From Locusta migratoria (Eukaryota > Arthropoda > Insecta > Orthoptera > Acrididae), in assembly GCA_026315105.1 (NCBI GenBank), contig CM048747.1, positions 278,229,491 through 278,293,490 of the forward strand: a stretch of 64,000 bases of DNA. The letters run 5' to 3'. Positions within the stretch are counted from its first letter, which is position 1. Every line of letters begins with the position of its first letter. Shown here one piece after another: positions 1 to 12,800 of the stretch. The notes beneath the pieces are model-generated. The model did no database searches. It was given only the letters and a program-made list of their open reading frames with translations, and was not told where the DNA came from. Made by a program: the position numbers and the translations under genes.

Positions 1-417
1 TCTAGTGGCAGACCTTTCTGAACCAATTGTGGGTACTAATTTTTTTACTCATCATAAGCTATCTCTCCCAATGCTGTGCAATGCACGGTGAACCACCACC
101 CTATGAACATGCATTTTTCATGTGCTCGGTCGAGCTCAGATACTACCAATTCACCCAGTCACGTGCAAGTTATTCACGAGAAATACAAGCAAGTACTGCA
201 CCTATGCCATATATGTGATGAGCCAGCTAACCATTTGGATAACACAGAATCTGAACTCATGTCCGTGTTAAACCTGGTAAAGACACTACACTAGAATTTG
301 GTGTATAATCTGGCACTCAGGTTGGTAAATGTACTCCTACTATGAGTGTTCTTAGTGAAGGTATATAGTGCATTTTGTGACTCTGTGATTCCGTACCACT
401 CCTATGCGAATGCTTGT

Positions 418-615
418 TCAATTGTTTGTAAATCAATTGGACCAATTTGTGTGGTCATCAGTCCATAGCTTACAAACTACTTAAACTAAGTTAAACTAAC
501 ATAAGGGCAAACACTAACACCCATGCCCCAGGGAGGACTCAAACCTCCGACGGTGAGCAACTGCACGCTCCGCAGCAAGGCACCTTAGTCCGCTCGGCTA
601 CTCCACCACGGCTGC
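418..615 (-). mobile_element. tRNA-derived SINE, full length
   Basis: On the minus strand the element opens with a tRNA-like head. A box A-like GTAGCCGAGCGG and a box B-like GGTTTGAGTCC are separated by a class-II-sized spacer, followed by a CATGGGTGTTAGTG body and a tail carrying a hairpin (GGAC at 464-461 pairing with GTCC at 442-439). A 9-bp direct repeat AATGCTTGT at 409-417 and 617-625 flanks it. The 198-bp length nearly equals the 199-bp SINE at 12235. Automated tools might call the head a tRNA, but the attached body and target duplication show a retroposon. Confidence 0.85.
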
Positions 616-616
616 A

Positions 617-1150
617 AATGCTTGTAAACAATACTCTGCTGCTATGACTACACCATGTATTGACAATCTGAATCTGGCAGTGCCATCCAGCACCTACATG
701 GCTGCCTCTTGCACTACTAAAGGTCAAATTTTGCCTGCACGTTGAACAATATATGTTTCGTGCCCACCAGTCCCAGTTTTCAACCCTGTGGTAGGAATTT
801 TAACTTACAAGCATCACCGCACCATCATGTTACAGTGGCAAAATATGCGGATAAAATTATTTTGACTTACAGTTGACAGGCTCTTGTACACGTGACCTCT
901 GTGCACCCATGATATTTTGGCCACTCAAGAACCTTCAGTCGCTCTGAACTCGGTTATGTCACATGATAACTCTTCACCTTGGCAGCCATCTCCCAAATGC
1001 ATGACTATGTCACAATCACCCAAGCCGGCAGCCCCTCGGGCTACTTTGGCAACCTTCAGATGCTCTGAACTCTGTTGAGTCTCATGACCAAGCCTATCAG
1101 CATCACCTCGAGCACACGCTGTTGCCTTGGGCAACTTTGGTCCCCACAAC
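617..1150. other. no gene recognised
   Basis: No recognisable gene. The stretch 940-1150 contains two loosely similar Ser/Pro/Thr/His-rich segments. They could be the low-complexity linker of the gypsy remnant that follows, but this is not demonstrable. Confidence 0.3.
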
Positions 1151-1460
1151 TACCTCCAAGCCATGTCACCCCACACTGCAACAACACTAAGGCAACCCTC
1201 CGATTTCCAGTAAACTTTGCTTGGAGAAGCTTGCTGTGGTTAAAGAACAGATTGTTGAACTTCTAGAAGCTGGAGTATTTGGTCTTCACCCATTCATTTA
1301 GTCAACAGAGTATGCAGTACTTGGAGCATGTGTGGTGGTTATCAATGGCTTAATGCAAGGACTACAATGAATAATTATCTAGTATTTAACATTACAGATT
1401 TCACTCACAGTCTGTCCCAAAGTCTAATTTCCAGGACTTGGATGTGATTTCAGACAACAG
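1150..1460 (+). pseudogene. decayed Ty3/gypsy reverse transcriptase N-terminal fragment
   Basis: Translation in shifting frames gives a VVKEQIVELLEAGVF-like segment, then CGGYQWLNARTTMNNY and FNITDFTHSLSQSL. These correspond to the start of a gypsy RT, where the linker before the RT is followed by the CGDYRxLNxxTxxDxYPxPxIxDF block. At least two frameshifts separate the pieces, and the catalytic DD motif is absent. The intact equivalent in this window is the gypsy element at 21835-30956. The call rests on motif order only. Confidence 0.5.
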
Positions 1461-1889
1461 GAAATGTTAAAGCAAGGCAAGCCCAGGACAAGCTTATTAA
1501 TGGATAACATGAGCATGTTCTCTATATGTAGTTCTAGTCCAAAGTCTCTCGTTGTGCTCCATAGCAGTTCCTTCTCGATAGCTATATGGGGATGGAAGAT
1601 AATGTGGTTTGAAGTCAACAAATTATATAAAATCTGGACTGAAGACCATCAATGACTTTTGAGACTATGTACAGGTAGAATTGACCTCCATACTGCATGA
1701 ATGTTGAACTTCAGTTCTCTGAGAATTCCAGCCATAGATGTTCATATTTCATTTCTTGCCAAATTCAAATATGGCTGCTTTGAATACTACAAGAAGGCGA
1801 AAAGAAAATACATTTCGATTCTGCTCCCATATCAGGATATTACATCGCATATTGACATAAATTTAAAAATCAGGAGGTAATCAAGCAGT

Positions 1890-2460
1890 TCTTTGTCACA
1901 TAACAACTGAAAGAAAATTAAAAGATGGCAAGGAATGTGAAAATGTGTGCAAAAATTTTGAATTTACAGACATGCTGCAGTTCAATCCTTGGACACCACA
2001 GTTATACATCCAGTTTATATAGAGATCTTTCACTGAGCAAGCAGTTATATAAGCAAGGTATGGGGCTATTGCATCAGCACACTCTGAAAGGAACCTAATT
2101 GGTATACATTCTGAACCGGGAGACTTGCATTTGTTAAGCAATTTAAGTTGCCTTAATACTCCAGGGGTATCTACTTCTAAATTACACATGCTGGCAGTTA
2201 TTCTTGATATGAATTATGGAGTATTTGCACCATCATTTTTGGTGAAGGAATTTCAGAAAGATGTGTTAAGCAATTCTGCTTTAGTGGAATTGTCATCAGT
2301 AGCATCACCATTGCTGTCATTTAGTGAAGGTATTGGTTGTATTTTGTCATTAGTATACTTTCCATACAACCAGCATTCCTTAGGATTCTCTACCAAATTA
2401 TGTGACAGGGTTTTGTTGTGGTAACTATTAGGTAAGCTTCTCACACTGAAGTTCAAGCTA
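1890..2460 (-). pseudogene. jockey/CR1-like LINE fragment (linker to RT start)
   Basis: Reading from 2456 down to 1896, the protein pieces run ECWLYGKYTNDKIQPIPSL, then TKAELLNTSF, then CNLEVDTPGVLRQLKLLNKC and KSPGSECIPIRFLSECADAI. This is the region between endonuclease and RT of jockey/CR1-type LINEs, where KAELLNxxF..VF and KSPGPDGIPxRFLKECAxxIAP are typical. The fragment ends before the RT catalytic core, and no flanking duplication was found. Confidence 0.75.
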
Positions 2461-3890
2461 AATTTCTGGTCTCTGTAAAAGATTGCCAGTCTTGGGGATT
2501 TTGTGTCTGCTTCTATTTGGCATGTTTTTTCTTTTCTTATGCAAGATTGATTTAACCTGTTTTGTGTACTACACCAGGTCAGCCCCTTATTTTGTTAATT
2601 TGTTTGGTATAAATCTGTCAACAGCTGTCAATATTATTTCTTTGAATGTAAGCCACATCTGAACTACAATCACATTGTTAGTTTCGAAAGACTAGAGATT
2701 CTCACTCAAGAAAGTATTAATCAAATTTTTATCTGCTTTTTTCAATAAATATACTTTTATTATAATTTTGGAGGATTTGGGAAGTTAGTGGAGACAAGGA
2801 CAATGTTTCATGACTCATGTCATTTAATATGAATGTGCAAATAAGATGAATGGGGTCTGTATACTGGTGGACATATCATTAACATAGAATAAACACAAAA
2901 GACATCCAGAGTCTGAAATGCTTTCATGTGTTACTGATTTCTAACCGAAATAATAATTTGTTGCCCTTGAAGAGGCAACACTAAGTTATATGATGCCAGT
3001 GTAGAACACTACCACCGATACCATACCTGTAAATTTTATAGAAGAGCTTTGTATCATTTGTAAAGTCACAAAAGATTTCTCAAACTTTCTCCTTATTAGT
3101 TAATTCAGTGATACACAAAGTGTGCTCTGCAGAGCCCTGAGTCTCTTCAAGACCTCTGTGAGGGCCTGACAAAATAATGTCAACCTGAAGAACAGATCAT
3201 ATAAAGTCCTGCCACACACTGAGAAAAGTAACAAACATCATAATGCTTCTACAGTAATGCTACAATTAAAACCTGTAGACAAAAGAAAGTAGCTTGTATG
3301 AGAAGGTATATGGTGACTCAACAATCATCATTAAACACACGTGCTCTGAATGGCCGAGGAAAATATAACTACTTAATTTTAATAAACCAAAATTCAGTTT
3401 AGTTCACTTTTTATTCAAACACGGTGAGTCATTCTTGGACAACTCCTACCTGTAACACTTCAGAGTTTTATCACCTAAGCATTATTGAAAAGGATTGCAT
3501 GTTCATAGAGTTAACATAATAACTCTCAGAATGAAAATTTGTTAATCAGAATAACAGTTTTATTCAAGGAACCAACCCAGCATAAACCTGAAGTGATTTT
3601 CATAAACAAAGGAAGATGTGTATATCAGTCTGTGACACAACACAGTGACCAACGGTGCTTTCCAGTCATGTGTGCGTACAGAGTGGTATATAAAACGATG
3701 CTTTATGCATTTTTCCTCATTATTTGTATTTTTTGTAATTTATTATGTATTTGTATATTTTGTTTCTGTGATATATTTGCATTGTCCTGCTAATGTCCAT
3801 ATATGTCAAAAATATTGTACATGTGGTAGACACGCTGGGTTAGCAAGGGCTTTGCTATTGTACAGAATCATCTTTGAGTAGGGAGTTTTT
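2460..3890. other. intron sequence, nothing recognised
   Basis: AT-rich sequence downstream of the last visible fucosidase exon. No coding pattern or clear repeat boundary was recognised. Confidence 0.4.
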
Positions 3891-5745
3891 TATCGCTGGT
3901 AGCGCAGAGGCGCACAGCGAGAAAGAGTCGTTGTTGAGAAGTAACGGTGGACAGACACATTAGTGAGACTGTGTGCTCAGTGGTGTACAGCAACAGTACA
4001 TGGATTGGCACTAGTGGAGGAGACAGTGAAGAGGAAATATTGTTTATTCATACGGCCACAACTCAGATAATTAATAAATGCATCAAGAGGAATGCTGTGG
4101 GCCCTAAATTGTAATTAACATTCGTCGCCAAGAAAAGCCTGTGTTTGTCAATTGTTAAGTGCCAACAGTCTTCAATCAGCAGCACCACGTCACACACCAA
4201 ATTCAGTAAGATCTGTCCAGTTTGTCTTAGCATGTACAGCTAACCAGCGTATTAGTGATGATTGTTCAATAGCGAACACTGTTATTTGTGAACCTGTGTT
4301 TAAAAATCATTACCCCATAGTCATTGTGCAGACAGGTTCCTTCCTCATCCATTGCTTTTCTGAGGATATCCACAAAGTTATAGAAAACTAAAAATCAGAG
4401 TCATTAAAGACAATGTGACAGTCGTTAATAAAAAAATGTGTTCAGAAAAGTATTACTAAACGTAGCTTATGCCAGTGTTGCTGATCAATAGGTTTGCTAA
4501 GTTGAACGAAACTGCTAAATTAATTTTCAATTTCAAAAGATATTTCAATAACAGTGTAAAAGATTAATTGTTTTCCACTGTATATTATTTTGAGGTAAAG
4601 TTTGTTTTAACTTGCAAGTACTGACTAGTGAGAATAGTAATTGTTTACAAGTGCTTGAATGCTAATAATTCCTGGTTAAAGATAGAGCAAAAGTTAATCA
4701 GAAGGTTAAATGGTTCTTTTCTAAATATTCAGTGTTATCACGACAAGTCATTAATTAATTTTTTGAGCTTGCCATTAGTATAGTTAATAGTTCAGTTACA
4801 ACTTGATTATTGCTAAAGCACATGGCATACTCGCTGTAGAATAATTTCTGGTACTTATATACACAATTAATTATTTGAAGCTGTAAATAGTAAGTATTAA
4901 GGTGAGAGTTTTGCATGATTTGCTGCATGTTGCATGTGTGTGGCTATGGCTTGCATTTTGCTGACTTACATTGAACCCTGTGTTAGTGAACTGTTTCTCA
5001 GTAATTAGTATATTGTCAGTGTCTTTTGTACCGAATTTGACGCGTACACTCTGATTTTCTGCCCACCCAAATTTTACGTAGTTTTTCACGTTTGTTAATT
5101 AACTTTGCTATTATTGACATCCCACCAAATTATTTGCTCGTACATCAAGCTGGCGACCGTAAATCAATAAGTTATTCACTTTTTTCCAAATTAATCCCTG
5201 TGTCCCGTTTGTTCTGCATTTTTTCATTTAAACATTGATCATTTTTATTCCAAATTTTACTTTCCACTTTCTTTATTCCTATCGATCGTTGTTGTCTACT
5301 AAAGATGCACAGCAACGTTCCGGTTATAACCTCCACTACATCATCGGCTTCATTACCGATAGCTTTTCCACCAAATTAAGATAATTAGGAACACGGGTCA
5401 TTTTTCTAATTATCATATTACTAACCGGTGTTGTAGGATGGGTAGAGTTATAAGTCCATCTCCTTACTCATATGCGTCTGCTATACTTTACAATACATCA
5501 CAGGGGGTTCAGTGAGAACTGAGACACTTTAATCAATGTAATAATCATATAAATATAGAAAAGTACAACATCTAAAACAAAATTGTTTATGGGTAATCCA
5601 AAGTCTTTAATATAAAGTTAAATTATATATTTCATTGCAACAAACCATAAATCTATGTGGGCTGATATTGCAGTACGTCTACTGTCCATGACCAAAAGTC
5701 TTAAAAAATTAGAACATTATCATGCAATGGCAGAGTATCACTTAC
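3890..5745. other. unclassified stretch with an LTR-retrotransposon-like motif
   Basis: No coding frame longer than about 80 residues is present. At about 5150-5160 there is a CTGGCGACCGTAA string, similar to the sequence that follows the 5' LTR of many gypsy-type elements. An AATAAA lies near 4072. This could be a solo LTR plus leader, but a second LTR copy was not found in the window and the boundaries are unknown. 5340-5745 has no recognised feature. Confidence 0.25.
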
Positions 5746-5886
5746 CACCACAACTAACAGTTCTTGCAAGTTCCTCAATCAGTTCATGTGTTGTTAAATA
5801 GTCTTTCAGTCGTGCATTGCGTCTATATCCCCATGAATGTCTATCAATAGTCATACAGTTCTCCCACTTATGATGTTGCAGAACTC
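5746..5886 (-). CDS. alpha-L-fucosidase exon with acid/base residue
   Basis: 141 bp, too short and open-ended to stand out as an ORF. The acceptor AAG lies before 5886 and the donor is GTAAG at 5745-5741. Its first two bases (GA) complete the Gly codon left open by the previous exon, giving an in-frame DPG-VLQHHKWENC. It continues with TIDRHSWGYRRNARLKDYLT and ends ELARTVSCGG plus one base. HKWE contains the acid/base Glu (Glu289 in human FUCA1, from memory), and SWGYRR is a family signature. The human block is TVSLGGN, so the Leu is replaced by Cys here. The exon carrying NYLLNIGPT should follow but is not seen in 1-5740, so it presumably lies outside the window. Confidence 0.95.
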
Positions 5887-8271
5887 CTTCCAAAAGTAAA
5901 TTAAATGAAGAGTTAAAGATTTACAGACTGCAGCATCTGATCAATGTTCAATATATACAATATACAACACATTAAGTTTTATGAAAATAATATCCTACAA
6001 TAATTAATTTACAGAGATATATGTTCTCTCAATATATCAAAGGTATTGAATAGAAGGCAAGGCACTGAATTAAAATTGGTGCCACAGCTGGGAATATGAA
6101 AGCAGTTACACATGTATTTGTGAAAATAAGGTAATATATATGAAATGAGATGAAACCACAGATAACAAAATTCTAAATCTCAGAGTTACAAATAAGAAAT
6201 ATCCTGACCAAAATCATGTGACAGAAAGAGCCAAGACATTAATGAAAAATAGGTACCAATAATGCTGTGCTCAAAATATGTGCATTACTGTTTGTAAGTT
6301 TTGATGTAGTTTGTTTAAGCAATATCCAGTTACATAAAAGTGATCACATGTTTCTTGTACAGTGAGTACAAGAAATCTAAACCCATCATATATATCCATC
6401 AGTATCTTGAATTGTCCCATTTTGCCTAATGCCTGTTGAAGGTTGGCGAAGAGTTATATTCAACCTGTACAAAAACCGAGAGCAGTTATTAGAGTCGAAG
6501 GGCAAGAAAGGGACGCAGAGGTTGGGAAGGGAGTAAGACAGGGTTGTAGTCTTTCCCCCATGTTGTTCAATCTGTACATTGAGCAAGCAGTGATGGACTG
6601 CAAGGAGAAATTTGGAGAGGGCATTAAAGTGCAGGGAGAAGAATTAAAAACTTTTTGATTTGCCAATGATATAGTAATTTTGTCAGAGACTGCAAAGGAT
6701 CTGGAAGAGCAATTGAATGGAATGGACATTGTCTTGAAAGGAAGATATAAGATGAACATTAACAAGAGTAAAACAAGGGTAGTGGAATGTCAGAAAATTA
6801 GGTGATACTGAAGGAATTAGATTAGATAATGAGACAATAAAAGTGGTGGATGAGTTTCGTTATTTGGGTAGCTAAATAACTTCTGATGGCAGAAGAAGAG
6901 AAGATATAAAATGCAGAATGGCTATGGGGAGAAAAGTGTTTTTAAAGAAGTGAAACTTGTTAACATCCAATTTCAATTTAAATGTTACGAAGTCCTTTCT
7001 GAAAACATTTGTCTGCAATGTAGCATTGTATGTGAGTGAAATGTGGACAATAAGGAATTCAGATAAAATGATGATAGAGGCTTTTGAAATGTGGTGCTAC
7101 AGATGAATGATGAAAATTAGATGTGTAGATCACGTAACTAATGAGGAGGTGCTTTACCGAATCGGGGAGAAAAGGAGTTTCTGGCATATCCTGAGTAAGA
7201 GAAGTGATAGATTGGTTAGACACATTCTGAGACATCAAGGAATTGTCAAATTAGCATTAGAAGGAAGTGTGTGGGGTAAAAATTGTAGAGGGAGACTGAG
7301 GGACGAATGCAGTAAGCGGATTCAAAAGGATGACGGTTGCCAAACTTATTCTTATATGAAGAGACTTGCACAGGACAGGGTAGCATGGAAAGTTGCTTCA
7401 AACCAGTCTCCGGACTGAAGACCACAATGACAACAATAACAAGTATGGATGGATGATCATTTAAAATGGGAAAAACATGTTAAAGTACATAGCAAAATAC
7501 TGAGTGAATATGTCTTACAAATCCTTAGGGAAAATTGTACCATTGCAACAGCATAACATGCCTGTTATGTAAATATGTACACCCCTTATGGCATGGCATA
7601 CTGTTCTGGGAAAATGTATGTTTTGCAAAACAATAACTAAAAATTAGCAAATATATATATATATAAGGACCGGCTCGTCGATAGACATAAATAAAAATAA
7701 AAATCACACTCAAACACACATACAAGCTTTCGCCACCACTGGCAGCGTCTTCTGGAAAAAAGGGGAGGAGAAAGGGAAGGATATGTGTTTTAAGGAAGTG
7801 GAAAAGGAGTCATTCCAATCCCAGGAGTGGAAGGACTTACCTTAGGGGACAAAAAGGAAGGTAGACATGTATTTGTCTACCTTCCTTTTTGTCCCCTAAG
7901 GTAAGTCCTTCCCCTCCTGGGATTGGAATGACTCCTTTTCTACTTCCTTAAAACCCATATCCTTCCCTTTGTCCTCCCCTTTTTTCCTCTTTTTCCTGAA
8001 GAAGCTGCCAGTGGTGGCGAAAGCTTGTATGTGTGTTTGAGTGTGATTTTTATTTTTATTTGTGTCTATCAATGAGCCAGTCCTTTTGGGTAAGTCATCC
8101 ATTTTCTATTTATTATATTTATTTATCGCACCAGGATAGTTTCCTTCTATACTTTTCGAAGATTATAAAGGAAAAGTTCCTAGCAGGAAATATATATAAA
8201 AAGTAGATGAAGTTTACTTACCAGGCAAAGGAGCACAGGTAGTGATAGTAACATAAAAACACGCGCACCCA

Positions 8272-8308
<37 letters not shown>

Positions 8309-9761
8309 ACACACATATAAACGAAGCTTTTGCAACCCAGTTGCTTCTTCAGGCAGAAAGGAAGGAGAGGGAAAAGGAAATGGTGAGGGTTTTAAGGGAG
8401 TGGGTACGGAGCCATTCCAATCCCAGGAGAGGAAAGACTTACCTTTTCCCCCAAGGTAAGTCTTTCCTCTCCTGGGATGGGAATGGCGCCTTACCCACTC
8501 CCTTAAAACCCTCATCATTTCCTTTTCCCTCTCCTTCCCTTCTGCCTGAAAAAGCTAATGGGTTGTGAAAGCTTGTGTTTATGTGTGTGTGTTTGTTTTT
8601 TATGTTACAATTACTACCTATGCTCCTTTGCCTGGTAAGTAAACTTCATCTACTTTATATAAATAAATGAAAAAATTCCTGGTAGGAAAAATATATATTA
8701 AAAGTAGATGTGGTTTACTTACCAGGCAAAAGAGCAGAGGTATGTAGATAGAAACACAAAAACACACACACAAACCCACTGTGTTTCTATCTACATAGAG
8801 AGACGGAGAAGGGGGGGAGGGGGAGCAAGGGAGGCAAGGAGAAGGCAAAAGTCAGTGGCATTTAAACCCAGCCAAAATTACTAATTTCTCACAGAGTCTG
8901 GTCAAGTCTGGAACATTAAACTGACAATTTTATCAAGTGGATCACAAGTATTAACCACAAACAATGATGGGTCATTTAAAGGTATGTGGATGCTTTTTAA
9001 TCTTCTTCCAGCCATTTGCATTAATTATGAATTAGAAAAATAAAAAGTTCTACTACAGTACTCTAGTGACATAACATGTTTTAGATAGGAAATAAAACTG
9101 CTAATCTGAACTTGCATTTACACAGTGTTTCAGACAATCAACTTTTCACACTTATGTTTATTATCACAACAGTAATTATCAAGTATTAGTGACTAAAAGG
9201 TGGATGTTCCTAGCAGTACTTTACCAGGATCATAACGATCTGAACATGTATAAAAATCTCCATGCTTGCATGGAACACCTTTCCCCCAGCGATCATTTAC
9301 AACAACAGTATTCTTGACAGGACTCTCATTATACAACCAAGCAAGAAATTCTGTTGAGTTCCAATATGTATCAGATGCTTCCCAGTCTCCATCTGACCAT
9401 ATAACTTCAGGCTTGTAGTTTTGCACCTGTTTAATACAATATGTCAATCAATATGGAGCTCCAAATAAATCTACATATATAGCAAATAATTTATTACAGA
9501 TTTGTTTGAAAACCAAAGCTAATTCAATAGGAATGATAGTAAACAACATTTTTCTACTGATCAGACTCATTTCACTATCTTTCCTATACAAAGATATTTT
9601 TCAGGCACACACCATCCTGGATTGCTACTATGCAAAACATCAAGTGTTTACTAGTATGGAAAAAAAAAGAAACTTTTAATTGTGTCATTATCTTCAGGTA
9701 AACATGAACGAAAAAGTAATCTGTTCTTCCATAACTTTTTCAATATTTCATGTTGTTGTTG

Positions 9762-9816
<55 letters not shown>

Positions 9817-12800
9817 GCCCAAACCTGATGGTTTTACATTTATAAATATCTTGTAGCAAAAATTAAAAAGTCACTTTCTCTCCCTTGCTAATACATAATT
9901 TGTTTACAATTGGTCCCTTGGGTCATTATGGCATGGGAAGCTTAAAAATTCACATAATGTACAAATATAATAGTCAAATTTTATTTCTACATGCCTGAGG
10001 TATAGATGTAACAGTATTTTTTATGTAAAAGTATATAGTGAATCCTTTTTAATGAAATCTGCAATGGTTGCACAAATATGCAATTTACTGATTGCATTCA
10101 AATTATTATAGCACAGGACAACTAACAATCACAATTTATCAGCTCTTTATTTATCCTTAGATATGCCAAGGTGTATTTTACAAATACAGTACAGTGTAGT
10201 CTAATTACAATACAATGTTGTTGTTGTGGTCTTCAGTCCGGAGACTGGTTTGATGCAGCTCTCCACAATACCCTATCCTGAGCAAGCCTCTTCATCTCCT
10301 CATAACGGCAACCTACATCTGTCTGAATCTGCTTACTGTAACCATCTCTTGGTCTTCCTCTTCGGGTTTTACCCCACACACTTCCCTCCAACGCTAAATT
10401 CACAATTCCTTGATGTCTAAGAATGTGTCCTACCAATCTATCCCTTCTTTTAGTCAAGGTATGCCAGAAATTTCTTTTCTCCCCAATTCTGTTCAGTACC
10501 TCCTCATTAGTTACGCGATCCACCCACCTAATCTTCAGCATTCTTCTGTAGCACCACATTTCAAAAGCCTCTATCGTCTTTCTGTCCATACTGTTTATCG
10601 TCCGTGTTTCACTCCCATACAAGGCAACACTCCATACAAATGCCTTCAGAAAGGACTTCCTTATGCTTAAATCAATATTCGATGTTAACAAATTTCTCTT
10701 TTTCAAGAACGCCTTTCTACCCATTGCCATTCTGCATTTTATACCCTCTGTACTGCGACCATCATTTGTTATTTTACTGCCCAAGTAACAAAACTCATCT
10801 ACCTCCTTTATTGCTTCGTTTCCCAATCTAATTCCTTCAGCATCACCTGATTTTCTTACACTGCACTCCAGTACCCTAGTTTTGCTCTTGTTAATGTTCA
10901 TCTTATATGCACCTTTCAGCACACTGTCCATACCGTTCAATTGCTCTTCCAGGTCCTTTGCTGTATCTGACAGAATTACTATGTCGTCGGCAAAATGCAA
11001 TGTTTTTAATTCTTCCCCCTGAACTTTAATTCCTTCACCAAATTTCTCCTTGCTTTCCTTTATGGTTTGCTCAATGTACAAATTGAATAACAATGGAGAA
11101 AGACTACAACCCTGTCTTAACTCCCTTTCTAACCACTGCATCCCTTTCATGCCCTTCAACTCTGACAACCGCTGTCTGGTTTTTGTACAAGTTGTAAATA
11201 ACCTTACGCTCCCTATATTTTACTCCTGCTTGCTTCAGAACTTGAAAGAGCTTATTCCAATCAACATGGTCAAAAGCCTTCTCCAAATCTACAAAAGCTA
11301 GAAATGTAGGTTTGCCTTTTCTTAATCTATCTTCTAGGATAAGCCGTAAAGTGAGTATAGCCTCCCGTGTTCATACATTTCTCCTGAACCCAAACTGATC
11401 TTCCCCAAGGTCAGCTTCTACCAGTTTTTCCATCCTTCTGTATATAATTCGTGTTAATATTTTGCAACCATGACTTATTAAACTGATGGTTCTGTAATTT
11501 TCACACCTGTCTGCACCTGCTTTCTTTGGAATGGGGATTATAACATTTTTCTTAAAGTCTGAGGGTACTTCACCTGTCTCATACATCCTACACACCAGTT
11601 CAAATAGTTTTGTCATGGATGGTTCTCCCAGAGACTTCAGTAGCTCTGAGGGAATATCATCTACTCCAGGGGCCTTGTTTCAACTTAGGTCTTTCAGTGC
11701 TCTGTCAAATTCATCTCTCAGTATAGTGTCTCCTATTTCATCTTCATCTACATCCTCTTCCTTTCCTACAATAGTGTCTCGAGTTCATTTCCTTTGTAGA
11801 ACCCCTCTATATACTCTTTCCACCTTTCAGCTTTCCCTTCTTTGCTGAGAACTGGTTTTCCATCAGTGTCCTTGATATTCATAGAGCTGTTTTTCTTATC
11901 TCCAAATGTTTCTTTTATTTTCCGGTAGGCTGTATCTATTTTTCCCCTATTTATACATTTTTCTATATGCTTGCATTTGCCTTCTAGCCACTCCTGTTTA
12001 GCCATTTTGCACTTCCTGTCAATCTCATTTCTTAGTCGTCTGTACTCCATTTTGCCTCTTTCATTTACTGCATTTTTATATTTTCTCCTTTCATCGATTA
12101 AATTTAGTATCTCCTGTGATATCAAAGTATTCTTTGTAGGTCTTGACTTCCTACCTATTTTGTCTTCTGCTGCCTTCACTATTTCATCTCTCAGTTTTAC
12201 CCATTCCTCCTCAACTGTTTTATTTTCCCCTGTTGCCGGCCGCAGTGGCCGAGGAGACTGAGGCGCTCCAGTCACGGTCTGCATGGCCACTACGATCGGG
12301 GGTTCGAATCCCCCCTCGGGCATGGATATTTGTGCCGTCTTTAGTATAAAGTAGTTGATAAGTAGTTTGTAAGTTTAGGGACTGATAACCCCGTAGTTAA
12401 GTCCCATAAGCTTAACAAACATTTGAACATTTGATTTTCCCTTGTTTCTGTCAACTGTTGCCTGAAGCTCCCTCTGAAATTCTTAAGAACTTCAGGTTCC
12501 TTCAATTTATCCAGGTCCCATCTCCTTATTTTCCTACCTTTTTGTAGTTTCTTCAGTTTCAGCCTACAGTTCATAACCAACAAGTTATGGTCAGAGTCTA
12601 TATCTGCCCCTGGGTATGTCTTATACTTTAAAACCTGGTTCCGAAATCTATGTCTTACCATTATAAAATCTATCTGGTATCTCCCAGTGTCTCCTGGTCT
12701 CTTCCACATATACAACCTTCTTTTGTGATTCTTAAACCAGGTGTTTGTTATAACTAAATTATGTTCTGTGCAAAATTCTACCAGGTGGCTTCCTCTTTCA

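Noticed and set aside
530..615. A tRNA gene on the minus strand
   Set aside because: The tRNA-like head continues into a SINE body, and the unit is flanked by a target duplication. A mature tRNA 3' end is lacking.
7665..8662. Helitron ends for the foldback elements
   Set aside because: No TC start or CTRR end with a single 3' hairpin was found. The hairpins occur inside both inverted arms, and two related elements have 12-14 bp flanking repeats, which Helitrons do not make.
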